A stretch of DNA of 64,000 nt. It comes from Rhodospirillales bacterium. Its GTDB lineage: Bacteria; Pseudomonadota; Alphaproteobacteria; ATCC43930; CGMCC-115725. Location: assembly GCA_028291405.1 (NCBI GenBank), contig JAQGID010000461.1, positions 1 through 64,000 of the forward strand, read 5' to 3'. Every line of letters begins with the position of its first letter. Position 1 is the stretch's first letter. Both the position numbers and the translations under genes were made by a program. The notes under the pieces are model-generated. The model saw only the letters and a program-made list of their open reading frames with translations. It made no database searches and was not told where the DNA came from. Below, piece after piece: positions 43,002-50,045 of the stretch.

Positions 43002-43337
43002 ATGACCTACGTCGTCACCGAGGCCTGCATCAAGTGCAAGTACATGGACTGTGTCGAGGTCTGCCCGGTCGATTGCTTCTATGAGGGCGAGAACATGCTC
43101 GTCATCCATCCGGACGAGTGTATCGACTGCGGCGTGTGCGAGCCCGAGTGCCCGGCCGAGGCGATCATCCCAGATAGCGAATCAGTGGCTGAGAAATGGG
43201 TCGAGATCAACCGGCAGTACGCTACGGCTTGGCCGAATATCACCCGCAAGGGTGAGGCGCCGGCAGACGCCGACAAGTGGAAAGACGTGCCGGATAAGTT
43301 CGAGCAGTTTTTCAGCCCGGATCCGCCGAAGCGCTGA
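43002..43337 (+). CDS. fdxA: Seven-iron ferredoxin FdxA
   Basis: Small soluble electron carrier of 111 residues with one [3Fe-4S] and one [4Fe-4S] cluster. Expected ligands are visible: Cys9, Cys17 and Cys50 for the 3Fe cluster and Cys21, Cys40, Cys43 and Cys46 for the 4Fe cluster, followed by the long C-terminal extension ([16 protein letters not shown]) typical of alphaproteobacterial FdxA. The fdxA-carD order is common in this class. The 264 bases after it hold no gene I can support. Confidence 0.95.
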   Translation: MTYVVTEACIKCKYMDCVEVCPVDCFYEGENMLVIHPDECIDCGVCEPECPAEAIIPDSESVAEKWVEINRQYATAWPNITRKGEAPADADKWKDVPDKFEQFFSPDPPKR

Positions 43338-43601
43338 CGGCGGCGCCGTCCGGTCCGTGCCCCGACGCGGTTTCCCGCGGCGGCGCGCGGCTTGCGCCCT
43401 GTGCATGGCAGGGATGCTGGCTTTTAGGGCCAAATTTTGCTATGGTGTGACACCAGCGCAATCCGAGACCTTACGCGGCTTGCGTTTTCATGGGTTGCGC
43501 CCGCGGACTAGGCGAGATTGTGATGCCACGACTGTCTAATGGCAGCCGTGGATGCCTGTGCCGCGGCGCTGCCCTGAGTTCTGTCACGCGGTTGAGAGCA
43601 G

Positions 43602-44099
43602 ATGATGTCCGACAAAGGCTTTGGTGCAGGTGATTTCGTCGTGTATCCGACGCATGGCGTCGGCAAGATTCTCGGCATCGAGACCCAGGAGATCGCAGGC
43701 TATACGCTGAGCGTTTTCGTCGTCCATTTCGACAAGGATCGCATGACTTTGCGAGTCCCGCTGGCGAAGGCGAAGGGCTCGGGCCTGCGCCGGTTGTCGA
43801 GTCGCAAGGAGATGGACGTCGCCCTCACCAAGCTCAAAGGTCGGTCGAAGGCCAAGCGGACGATGTGGAGCCGCCGGGCGCAGGAATACGAGGCGAAGAT
43901 CAATTCCGGCGATCCTGCCTCGATCGCCGAGGTCGTGCGAGATCTCTACCGCAACGTCGGGCAGCCCGAGCAATCCTACAGCGAGCGGCAGATCTATCAG
44001 GCAGCGCTCGATCGGCTGGTGCGCGAGTTCGCGGCGGTGGAGCGGATCGACGAGACGACTGCGACGCAGCGCCTCGAGCAGATGCTGAACGCCGCCTGA
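43602..44099 (+). CDS. carD: CarD family transcriptional regulator
   Basis: RNA polymerase-binding protein of 165 residues that stabilises open promoter complexes. The N-terminal Tudor-like RNAP-interaction domain (GAGDFVVYPTHGVGKILGIE, FVVHFDKDRMTLRVPLAKA) is followed by the helical DNA-binding domain with the conserved Trp in KRTMWSRRAQEYEAKI. Two adjacent ATG codons (43602 and 43605) are possible starts. In alphaproteobacteria CarD supports rRNA and growth promoters. The stop appears to overlap the next gene by four bases. Confidence 0.94.
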   Translation: MMSDKGFGAGDFVVYPTHGVGKILGIETQEIAGYTLSVFVVHFDKDRMTLRVPLAKAKGSGLRRLSSRKEMDVALTKLKGRSKAKRTMWSRRAQEYEAKINSGDPASIAEVVRDLYRNVGQPEQSYSERQIYQAALDRLVREFAAVERIDETTATQRLEQMLNAA

Positions 44100-45043
44100 C
44101 GACGCGCGAGCCGGCGACGAGGGAGACCGCCACGAGTTCGCCCGCGCCGGGTCAGCCGACTGCGGGTCAAACCGCCGGCCGGCCGGCGTCCCGCTCCGAT
44201 GCGGGATCCGGTGCGGCGCCTGGGGAAGGACGAAGCCGCGAACGCTTCGCGAGGTTTCGCGCGGCGCGGCGGATCTGGGCCGTTGCCGCCATCCACGGCG
44301 AAGCCGACCGGCTCGCAGCAGTCCACGATAAGCTCAGCCAGGCTTGGGAGAGCGGCGACCGGCTGGTCTATCTCGGCAATTATCTCGGCCACGGACCGGC
44401 GGTCCGCCAGACCATCGCCGAACTGCTTGAATTCCGTCTTGCCGTTCTCAGCGAGCGGCGCGCCTTTGCCTGCGACGTCGCGTTCCTGCGCGGCGGCCAG
44501 GAAGAGATGTGGCAGAAGCTGCTGCAGCTGCAGTTCGCGGTCAGTCCGCGCGAGGTGCTGCAATGGATGCTCGACCAAGGCGTCGCAGCAACCCTTGCGG
44601 CCTACGGCGGCGACGCGCAGCAAGGCTTCCAAGCCTGCCGTGAAGGGCCGCGCTCGATCACGCGCTGGACCAGCGCCTTGCGCGCCAGCATCAATGCGTC
44701 GCCGGGCCATAGCCAGTTCCTCAGCTCCCTCCGCCGCGCCGCCTTGAGTGAAGCCGCGACGGGCGAGCAGGGGGCGCTGCTCTTCGTCCATGCCGGCGTC
44801 GACACCGCGCGACCGCTCGATGCCCAGGGCGACGCCTTCTGGTGGGGCGGCGGCCGGCTGACCGAGCTGAGCGAGCATTTCGCCGGCTTCCGCCGGATCA
44901 TCCGCGGCTTCGACCGCAAGCATGCCGGGTTCGTCGAGACGCCCTTCGTCACCTCCCTAGATGCCGGCAGCGGCTTCGGCGGCGAGCTGATGGCGGCGTG
45001 CTTTGCCCCGGACGGAACCCTTTTGGGAACCGTCGCCGCCTAA
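44096..45043 (+). CDS. Calcineurin-like phosphoesterase superfamily protein, start codon unclear
   Basis: The frame is open from before 44096 to the TAA at 45043 and encodes a globular protein from about 44262: RIWAVAAIHGEADRLAAVH, DRLVYLGNYLGHGPAV, FLRGGQEEMWQKLLQLQ, LLFVHAGVDTARPLD and FWWGG. It looks like a metallophosphoesterase relative, but key metal residues are altered (GAIHG-type AIHG without the preceding Asp, GNYLG for GDxxDRG, RGGQEE for GNHE), so catalysis is doubtful. No ATG, GTG or TTG lies in frame between the carD stop and 44508; CTG at 44096, overlapping the carD TGA, is the only plausible near-cognate start. Confidence 0.7.
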   Translation: MTTREPATRETATSSPAPGQPTAGQTAGRPASRSDAGSGAAPGEGRSRERFARFRAARRIWAVAAIHGEADRLAAVHDKLSQAWESGDRLVYLGNYLGHGPAVRQTIAELLEFRLAVLSERRAFACDVAFLRGGQEEMWQKLLQLQFAVSPREVLQWMLDQGVAATLAAYGGDAQQGFQACREGPRSITRWTSALRASINASPGHSQFLSSLRRAALSEAATGEQGALLFVHAGVDTARPLDAQGDAFWWGGGRLTELSEHFAGFRRIIRGFDRKHAGFVETPFVTSLDAGSGFGGELMAACFAPDGTLLGTVAA

Positions 45044-45135
45044 CCTCCCCCTCCCGAAGGGTCGGCGCGCAACCATAATCGCATTTGTGCCGTTGGCACC
45101 GTGTGCGCTCCGTCAGGCGCACGACGGGGGACTGA

Positions 45136-46023
45136 ATGGCCCATATCGACGACCCGGAGACGCAGAAGGCCAACCTCGGCTTCATCAGAGCCTCGATGAA
45201 GGAGCCTTTGCTGCTGCGCGACCATGAGTTCGAGCTGGCTCGGCGCTGGCGCGACGGTGCGGAGATTGCCGCGCTCCATGAGCTGGTCTGTTCCTATATG
45301 CGGCTCGTCGTCTCGACCGCCACGCGCTTTCGCAATTACGGGCTGCCGATCGGCGATCTCGTGCAGGAAGGCAACGTCGGGCTGATGCAGGCGGCGGCGC
45401 GCTTCGAACCGGAACGTGAAGTCCGATTCTCCACCTATGCGACTTGGTGGATCCGCTCGGCGATGCAGGACTACGTGCTGCGCAACTGGTCGATCGTCCG
45501 CACCGGAACGACCGCCGCGCAGAAGTCGCTGTTCTTCAACCTGCGCCGGCTGCGCGCCAAGATCGAGGATTTCTCCGGCCGGCCGCTGACCCATGAGGGA
45601 CGGCTCAAGATCGCCGCCGAACTCAACGTCGAGCTTGCCGATGTCGAGGCAATGGAGATGCGCCTCGGCGCTGCCGACCAGTCGCTCAACGCGCCGGTCG
45701 GCGAGGGCGGCGATGACGATTGGCAGGATTTCCTCTCGGACGCGGGACCAAGTCCAGAAGAGGCGGTCATCGGCCAGCGCGACAGCGCGACGCGGTCCCG
45801 CTGGCTGGCCGAGGCGCTCGGCGAGCTGAGCCCACGCGAGCGCGTCATCATCGCGCAACGCCGGCTGCGCGACGAGGGAGCGACGCTGGAGGAGCTCGGC
45901 CGCGAGCTCGGCGTCAGCAAGGAGCGCGTCCGCCAGCTCGAGCACCGCGCTCTGCTGAAGCTGCGGAGCTCGATCCAGCGTCGTGTCGAGCGGCCCGGCG
46001 ATCTCTTCGTCGATTGCGCCTGA
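45136..46023 (+). CDS. rpoH: RNA polymerase sigma-32 factor
   Basis: Heat-shock sigma factor of 295 residues. Regions 2.1-2.4 are seen in LPIGDLVQEGNVGLMQAAARFEP and RFSTYATWWIRSAMQDYVLRNWSIVR; the RpoH box AAQKSLFFNLR follows; region 4 carries TLEELGRELGVSKERVRQLEHRAL. The QKSLFFNLR box separates it from the housekeeping sigma factor. Many alphaproteobacteria have two RpoH copies, so this may not be the only one. Candidate clients in the window are the Hsp20 and CbpA genes. Confidence 0.94.
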   Translation: MAHIDDPETQKANLGFIRASMKEPLLLRDHEFELARRWRDGAEIAALHELVCSYMRLVVSTATRFRNYGLPIGDLVQEGNVGLMQAAARFEPEREVRFSTYATWWIRSAMQDYVLRNWSIVRTGTTAAQKSLFFNLRRLRAKIEDFSGRPLTHEGRLKIAAELNVELADVEAMEMRLGAADQSLNAPVGEGGDDDWQDFLSDAGPSPEEAVIGQRDSATRSRWLAEALGELSPRERVIIAQRRLRDEGATLEELGRELGVSKERVRQLEHRALLKLRSSIQRRVERPGDLFVDCA

Positions 46024-46039
46024 TCGCGCCGGTCGCAGC

Positions 46040-47089
46040 TCAGCGGAACTGCGGTGCCACCTCGGCGGCGAACCTTGCCATCTCGTCGCGTACCTGCTGG
46101 TGCGGTTTCAGCCCGACGTTGGAATAGACGATGACCTCGGCGAAGCCGGCAGCCTGGACCTTCTTCAGCGATTCGGTGATTTGTGCCGAGTTACCGATGA
46201 GGACGGAGTTCTCGGTGAGATCCTCCGGTCGCACCTTTTTTAGCCGATTCACCATGTCGATCGAGTATTTGTAGCTCGGCGGCGCGGTCTTCGGATCGCC
46301 CGGCAGCGCCTGGATGACGCACTCTTTATAATAGCGGATCTGGCGGGCGCGGGCGGCCGCCTGCTGCGCCGCGTCATCGGCGAAATGCGTGAAATAGCTG
46401 CAGATCAGCCGTCCCGGCGGGTTGCCGTGCTTGGCGCAGGTCTCGTGGTAGAGGTCGGCGACCTGCTGCAATCCGCCGAAGCTCATCGCCGCGGCGAAGG
46501 GCGCGACGACGAGGCCGCAGCCGAGACTCGCGGCGAGTTCGATCGAGGGCCGCGAGAACGAGGCGACATAGGCCGGGATGGGTTTCTGCACCGGCTGGGG
46601 CGTGATCGAAATGTTGTTGAAATTGTACTTCTTGCCGCGATGCGAATAGGGCTCGCTGCTCGCCCACAGCCGCCGCACGATCGCCATGCCTTCCTCGAAG
46701 GTCGCCTGATTCTCGTCGAACGAGGCGCCGAGAGGGATGTACTCGCCGCGGTCGTAACCGCGCCCGGCCGCGAAATCGACGCGGCCGCCGCTCAGCAGGT
46801 CCAGTGTCGCCCATTGCTCGGCGACGCGGATCGGATGGTGCAGCGGCAGCACCGTCACCGCCGGCGCGAGGCGGATGCGCCTGGTGCGCGCTGCGAGATG
46901 CGCCAGCACGATGTCTGGGCAGGAGAGGACGCCGAGGGTGTTGAAATGATGCTCGCCGATCCACGCTGAATGCATGCCGAGTTCCTCGGCGTACATCGCC
47001 TCGTCGAGGATATCGGCGACGAACTGGTTGGCCGAACGCGTGTTGTTCTCGTAGTGATTGTCGCTGAGGGTGAAATAGCCGAATTTCAT
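46040..47089 (-). CDS. LLM class (luciferase-like) flavin-dependent oxidoreductase
   Basis: A 349-residue FMN-dependent monooxygenase-type protein: MKFGYFTLSDNHYENNTRS, the hallmark WIGEHHFNTLGVLSCPDIVLAHLAART, HHPIRVAEQWATLDLLSGGRVDFAAGRGYDRGEY and the C-terminal IGNSAQITESLKKVQ. Members oxidise aldehydes, sulfonates, dialkyl sulfides and other small molecules with reduced flavin and oxygen. Start at 47089 fixed by family sequence and an upstream GGAG. It is the last gene in the RubisCO-like operon, 13 bases after the MetE-like gene; a sulfur compound substrate is inferred from that context. Confidence 0.88.
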   Translation of the reverse strand: MKFGYFTLSDNHYENNTRSANQFVADILDEAMYAEELGMHSAWIGEHHFNTLGVLSCPDIVLAHLAARTRRIRLAPAVTVLPLHHPIRVAEQWATLDLLSGGRVDFAAGRGYDRGEYIPLGASFDENQATFEEGMAIVRRLWASSEPYSHRGKKYNFNNISITPQPVQKPIPAYVASFSRPSIELAASLGCGLVVAPFAAAMSFGGLQQVADLYHETCAKHGNPPGRLICSYFTHFADDAAQQAAARARQIRYYKECVIQALPGDPKTAPPSYKYSIDMVNRLKKVRPEDLTENSVLIGNSAQITESLKKVQAAGFAEVIVYSNVGLKPHQQVRDEMARFAAEVAPQFR

Positions 47090-47102
47090 TGTCTTGCTCC
47101 TG

Positions 47103-48134
47103 TCAGGCCAATTCGCGGCGGACGATCGCCGCACCCTCGGCAAGCGCCTTCAGCTTGGCGAAGGCAGTGCCGCGATCGATGTATTTCATGCCGCAATCCG
47201 GCGACGGGATGATGCGCTCGGGTTTCGCATGGGCGAAGGCACGGCGGATGCGGCCGGCGACCAGCTCGGCGGCTTCGACCGCCGGATCGCCGAGGGTGAT
47301 CACTCCGAGGGTGATGTCCTTGCCGGCAAGATCGGCGAGGATGCCGAGGTCGAGGTTCGATTGTGCCGTTTCGATCGAGATCTGCGTCGCCGCGCAATCG
47401 GCAAGCTGTGGCAGGAACGAATAAGCGCTTGGCCGCTCGTGCACGACATGCGCGTAGCCGAAGCAGAGATGCACTGCGGTCGGACCGGCGACACCCTGTA
47501 GCGCGCGGTCGATCGCCTTGACGCCATAGCGCATTGCCTTGTCGGGCCGCGCCTGGAGATAAGGTTCGTCGAGCTGAATGACATCGGCGCCGGCTGCCTT
47601 GAGGTCCCTGGCCTCCTCGTTGACTGCCGCGGCGTAAGCCATGATCAGCTCTTCCTCGTCGCGGTAGAAATCGTTCTGCGCCTGCTGCGCCATAGTGAAG
47701 GGCCCGGGCATGGTGATCTTGACCATCCGGTCGGTGTTGCGCCGGAGGAAGGCGACGTCGCCGACCTCGACGGGGATGCGGCGGCGGATCGCCCCGGCGA
47801 CACGCGGCACCGGGTTGGGATGGCCGGTACGGTCGAGAGCGGTCCCGGGATTGTCGATGTCGATTCCTTCGAGCGCCGTGGCGAAGCGGTTGGAGTAGCT
47901 CTCGCGCCGCATCTCGCCGTCGCTGACGATGTCGATGCCGGCCCGTTCCATGTCGCGGATCGCGATCAGCGTCGCATCGTCCTGCGCCTGCTCCAGGTAC
48001 GGCGGCGCGACTCGCCAGATCTCGCGCGCCCGCACCCGCGGGGGCAGGCGGCCGCCGAGATTGCCGCGATCAATCAGCCAGTCGGGCTGCGGATAGCTGC
48101 CGACCACGGTCGTCGGTAAGAGCTTGGTTTCCAT
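47103..48134 (-). CDS. Cobalamin-independent methionine synthase II-like (core MetE) protein
   Basis: A 343-residue protein equivalent to the C-terminal catalytic barrel of MetE, without the N-terminal half. The zinc ligands of MetE are all matched: His222 and Cys224 (VHLCFGYAH), Glu255 (SIETAQSN) and Cys314 (PSPDCGMKY); GSYPQPDWL and VSDGEMRRESY are also conserved. Zinc would activate a thiol as a methyl acceptor. Short MetE proteins are folate-independent methyltransferases or act on other thiols. GGGAGG six bases before the ATG at 48134 supports the start. The operon context suggests methylthio or thiol metabolism. Confidence 0.87.
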   Translation of the reverse strand: METKLLPTTVVGSYPQPDWLIDRGNLGGRLPPRVRAREIWRVAPPYLEQAQDDATLIAIRDMERAGIDIVSDGEMRRESYSNRFATALEGIDIDNPGTALDRTGHPNPVPRVAGAIRRRIPVEVGDVAFLRRNTDRMVKITMPGPFTMAQQAQNDFYRDEEELIMAYAAAVNEEARDLKAAGADVIQLDEPYLQARPDKAMRYGVKAIDRALQGVAGPTAVHLCFGYAHVVHERPSAYSFLPQLADCAATQISIETAQSNLDLGILADLAGKDITLGVITLGDPAVEAAELVAGRIRRAFAHAKPERIIPSPDCGMKYIDRGTAFAKLKALAEGAAIVRRELA

Positions 48135-48245
48135 CGATCCTCCCGTCGGCGCGCCGGCTGGCTGCCGCGTTCTCGCCAGGGGCAAGTCTTGCACAGGGGG
48201 ACGAATAAGCAAGCAGCGAAAGGCGAGACGGAGGGGAGCGCCGGC

Positions 48246-48731
48246 TTATGCCTCGGTGCTGGCCGATGCCGCCGCGCCGTCGAGGAAAGCCGCGACGTCG
48301 GCGTCGGCACGCAGGATGCGCAGCTCCTCGGCGGAAGGCAGCTGCGGCCGGTCGCGGGATGCGTTGACCATGCAGAGAAAGCCGAAGGCCGCGTCAGCCG
48401 GCGCGCGGAACTGGTGCCAGGTCCACGGCGGGATGGTGACGAGGTCGTACTGCGCGACGGCATGCACTGCATTGCCGAGCAGGCAGCGGCCGCGGCCGCG
48501 CAGGATCATCACCGCGTGAACGTGGCCATGCCGCTCGAGCGTCGAATACCCGCCCGGCGCCATCTCGAAATAGCGCAGCTCGCAGGCGAGCTCGGCTTCG
48601 CTGAACAACGTCTGCCGGGCAATCGCCTTGAAGGGAGCCGCGCCGTCCTCCTTGTAGGGCAGATGGTCGACGCCGTCCCAGGAATAGGCCTCGGCAAAAC
48701 GGCGGATAAGCGGGGCGTTCGGCGTGTCCAT
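48246..48731 (-). CDS. Cupin-domain protein, candidate methylthioxylulose-phosphate sulfurylase
   Basis: A 161-residue single-domain cupin. Motif 1 is GGYSTLERHGHVHAVMILRGRG with His68, His70 and His72, lacking the usual Glu; motif 2 has PPWTWHQF with His106. It starts 5 bases after the RubisCO-like gene stop, so they are certainly co-transcribed. In Rhodospirillum rubrum a cupin partners the RubisCO-like protein and splits 1-methylthioxylulose 5-phosphate into deoxyxylulose 5-phosphate and methanethiol. The same role is proposed here by context and fold, not by direct residue proof. Confidence 0.78.
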   Translation of the reverse strand: MDTPNAPLIRRFAEAYSWDGVDHLPYKEDGAAPFKAIARQTLFSEAELACELRYFEMAPGGYSTLERHGHVHAVMILRGRGRCLLGNAVHAVAQYDLVTIPPWTWHQFRAPADAAFGFLCMVNASRDRPQLPSAEELRILRADADVAAFLDGAAASASTEA

Positions 48732-48736
48732 GCGCG

Positions 48737-49891
48737 TCACCGGAAGGAATGCTGCCGCACCAGCGCGGCGAAGGCGGCGGTCTCGTCGGTCAGCTTCTCG
48801 CGCGCGGCGAGCAGGCTGCCGCCGATCAGCAGCATGACGTCGCTGCCGTAGAAATCCAACATCTCCGGCACGCGCTCGATCGTCATGCCGCCGGCCGGCA
48901 CGGGAACGCTCGGCGCGGTGCCGGACCACGCGGCGCGGGCGTTCGTTGCGATCGCCCGGCACGTCGCCGGCGCATAGCCGAAGCGGCCGCCGTAATTGGG
49001 AAAGACGACCGCGTCGGCGCCGAACAGACGAAAGAGCTTGCCGAGCAACAGCGGCGGCGCGATCCGCGCGGCGCCGCCCATCGCGGGATGCGCCATCAAA
49101 GCCATGTCGGGGTTCTCGCGTGACAGCGCCTGGAAGGCCGGCAGCCCGACGATCATCGGCGCGACGAGCAATCCGTCGACACCGCTGGCGCGGGCGATCG
49201 CGACCTGGGCCCGGAGATCGTCGAGCGTGCCGGAGACGCTGGGAAGATAACGTGTCCGGCCACCGGTCGCGGCATTGGCGACGGCGATCGCCGCTGCGAC
49301 GGCCGGCACGCGCGCGGCGAAGGGACTATAGTGCTGGTTGGCGATCCCGTGATCGTCCTTGATGAAATCGATCCCGCCACGCGCCAGGCGACCCGCGAGA
49401 TCCGCGAGGGCCTCGGGCCTCAGCCCCTGCGGCTTCAATGCCGAGCAGGTCAGGGCGCGGCCGATCGCGCCGACGCGCTGCCGCAAGCCGGCGAGTCCGC
49501 CCCGTGGGCCGCCGAACGCCGCAATCATGCTTTCCGGCAAGTCGACGTCGTGCAGCGTGATGTCGTCCTGCAGCGACGAGTTGCCGAACAGCATATTGAG
49601 GAGCTGTCCGGCCTCGTCGCCGGTGGTCGCCGCCGCGAGCGCGATCCGCACCTCGAAGAGGTCGTCGTCGATTTGAGAGATTGCCGCGACCTGCCCGACG
49701 ATGTCGTCGAGGACGAAGCAGTCATCGATCGCCGCCACCGGCATCTCGACGCTTTGCTCGACGGCGAGGGCTTCGGCGCGGGCCGCGATCGACGCCGCGT
49801 CGCAGCGGATTCGATAGACGGCGGTGAGGCGGCCCTCGGATTTGGCTGATCCCGCGCCTCCCGGGCTCAGCCGCAACCCCGCATAGCGCAT
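48737..49891 (-). CDS. RubisCO-like protein (form IV), DeepYkr-type
   Basis: A 384-residue RubisCO large-subunit homologue. Two-domain layout: alpha/beta N-terminal domain (about 20-135) and TIM barrel. Landmarks: Lys153 in CSALKPQGLR (the position of the catalytic KPK lysine, with the second Lys changed to Gln), Lys178 and Asp180 in GGIDFIKDDHGIANQ (carbamylated Lys and one metal ligand kept, the Glu replaced by His181), MAHPAMGGA and FPNYGGRFGY. Lost carboxylase residues rule out CO2 fixation. Best-known relatives are the R. rubrum methylthioribulose-1-phosphate isomerase and apionate-pathway decarboxylases. GGGAGGG precedes the ATG. Confidence 0.9.
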   Translation of the reverse strand: MRYAGLRLSPGGAGSAKSEGRLTAVYRIRCDAASIAARAEALAVEQSVEMPVAAIDDCFVLDDIVGQVAAISQIDDDLFEVRIALAAATTGDEAGQLLNMLFGNSSLQDDITLHDVDLPESMIAAFGGPRGGLAGLRQRVGAIGRALTCSALKPQGLRPEALADLAGRLARGGIDFIKDDHGIANQHYSPFAARVPAVAAAIAVANAATGGRTRYLPSVSGTLDDLRAQVAIARASGVDGLLVAPMIVGLPAFQALSRENPDMALMAHPAMGGAARIAPPLLLGKLFRLFGADAVVFPNYGGRFGYAPATCRAIATNARAAWSGTAPSVPVPAGGMTIERVPEMLDFYGSDVMLLIGGSLLAAREKLTDETAAFAALVRQHSFR

Positions 49892-50045
49892 CGCACCCTC
49901 CCGACACCGCGCCCGGCATCCTGCCGAACCATCATGCCACAGATTTGTGACCGCCAGATTTATCAGCCATCCTGCGACAAGGCGATTTAAGCTGGGTCGA
50001 GGCGGGGCACAATGGTCTTCGCCGATCGAAGGATAAGGATCAGGG

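Noticed and set aside
47103-48134. Calling the MetE-like gene a plain methionine synthase
   Set aside because: It lacks the N-terminal MetE half and sits with an RLP, a cupin and a flavin monooxygenase, so another thiol reaction is more likely.
48737-49891. Carbon fixation from the RubisCO similarity
   Set aside because: The KDDE motif is KDDH and the second KPK lysine is lost, and no small subunit or phosphoribulokinase is near.
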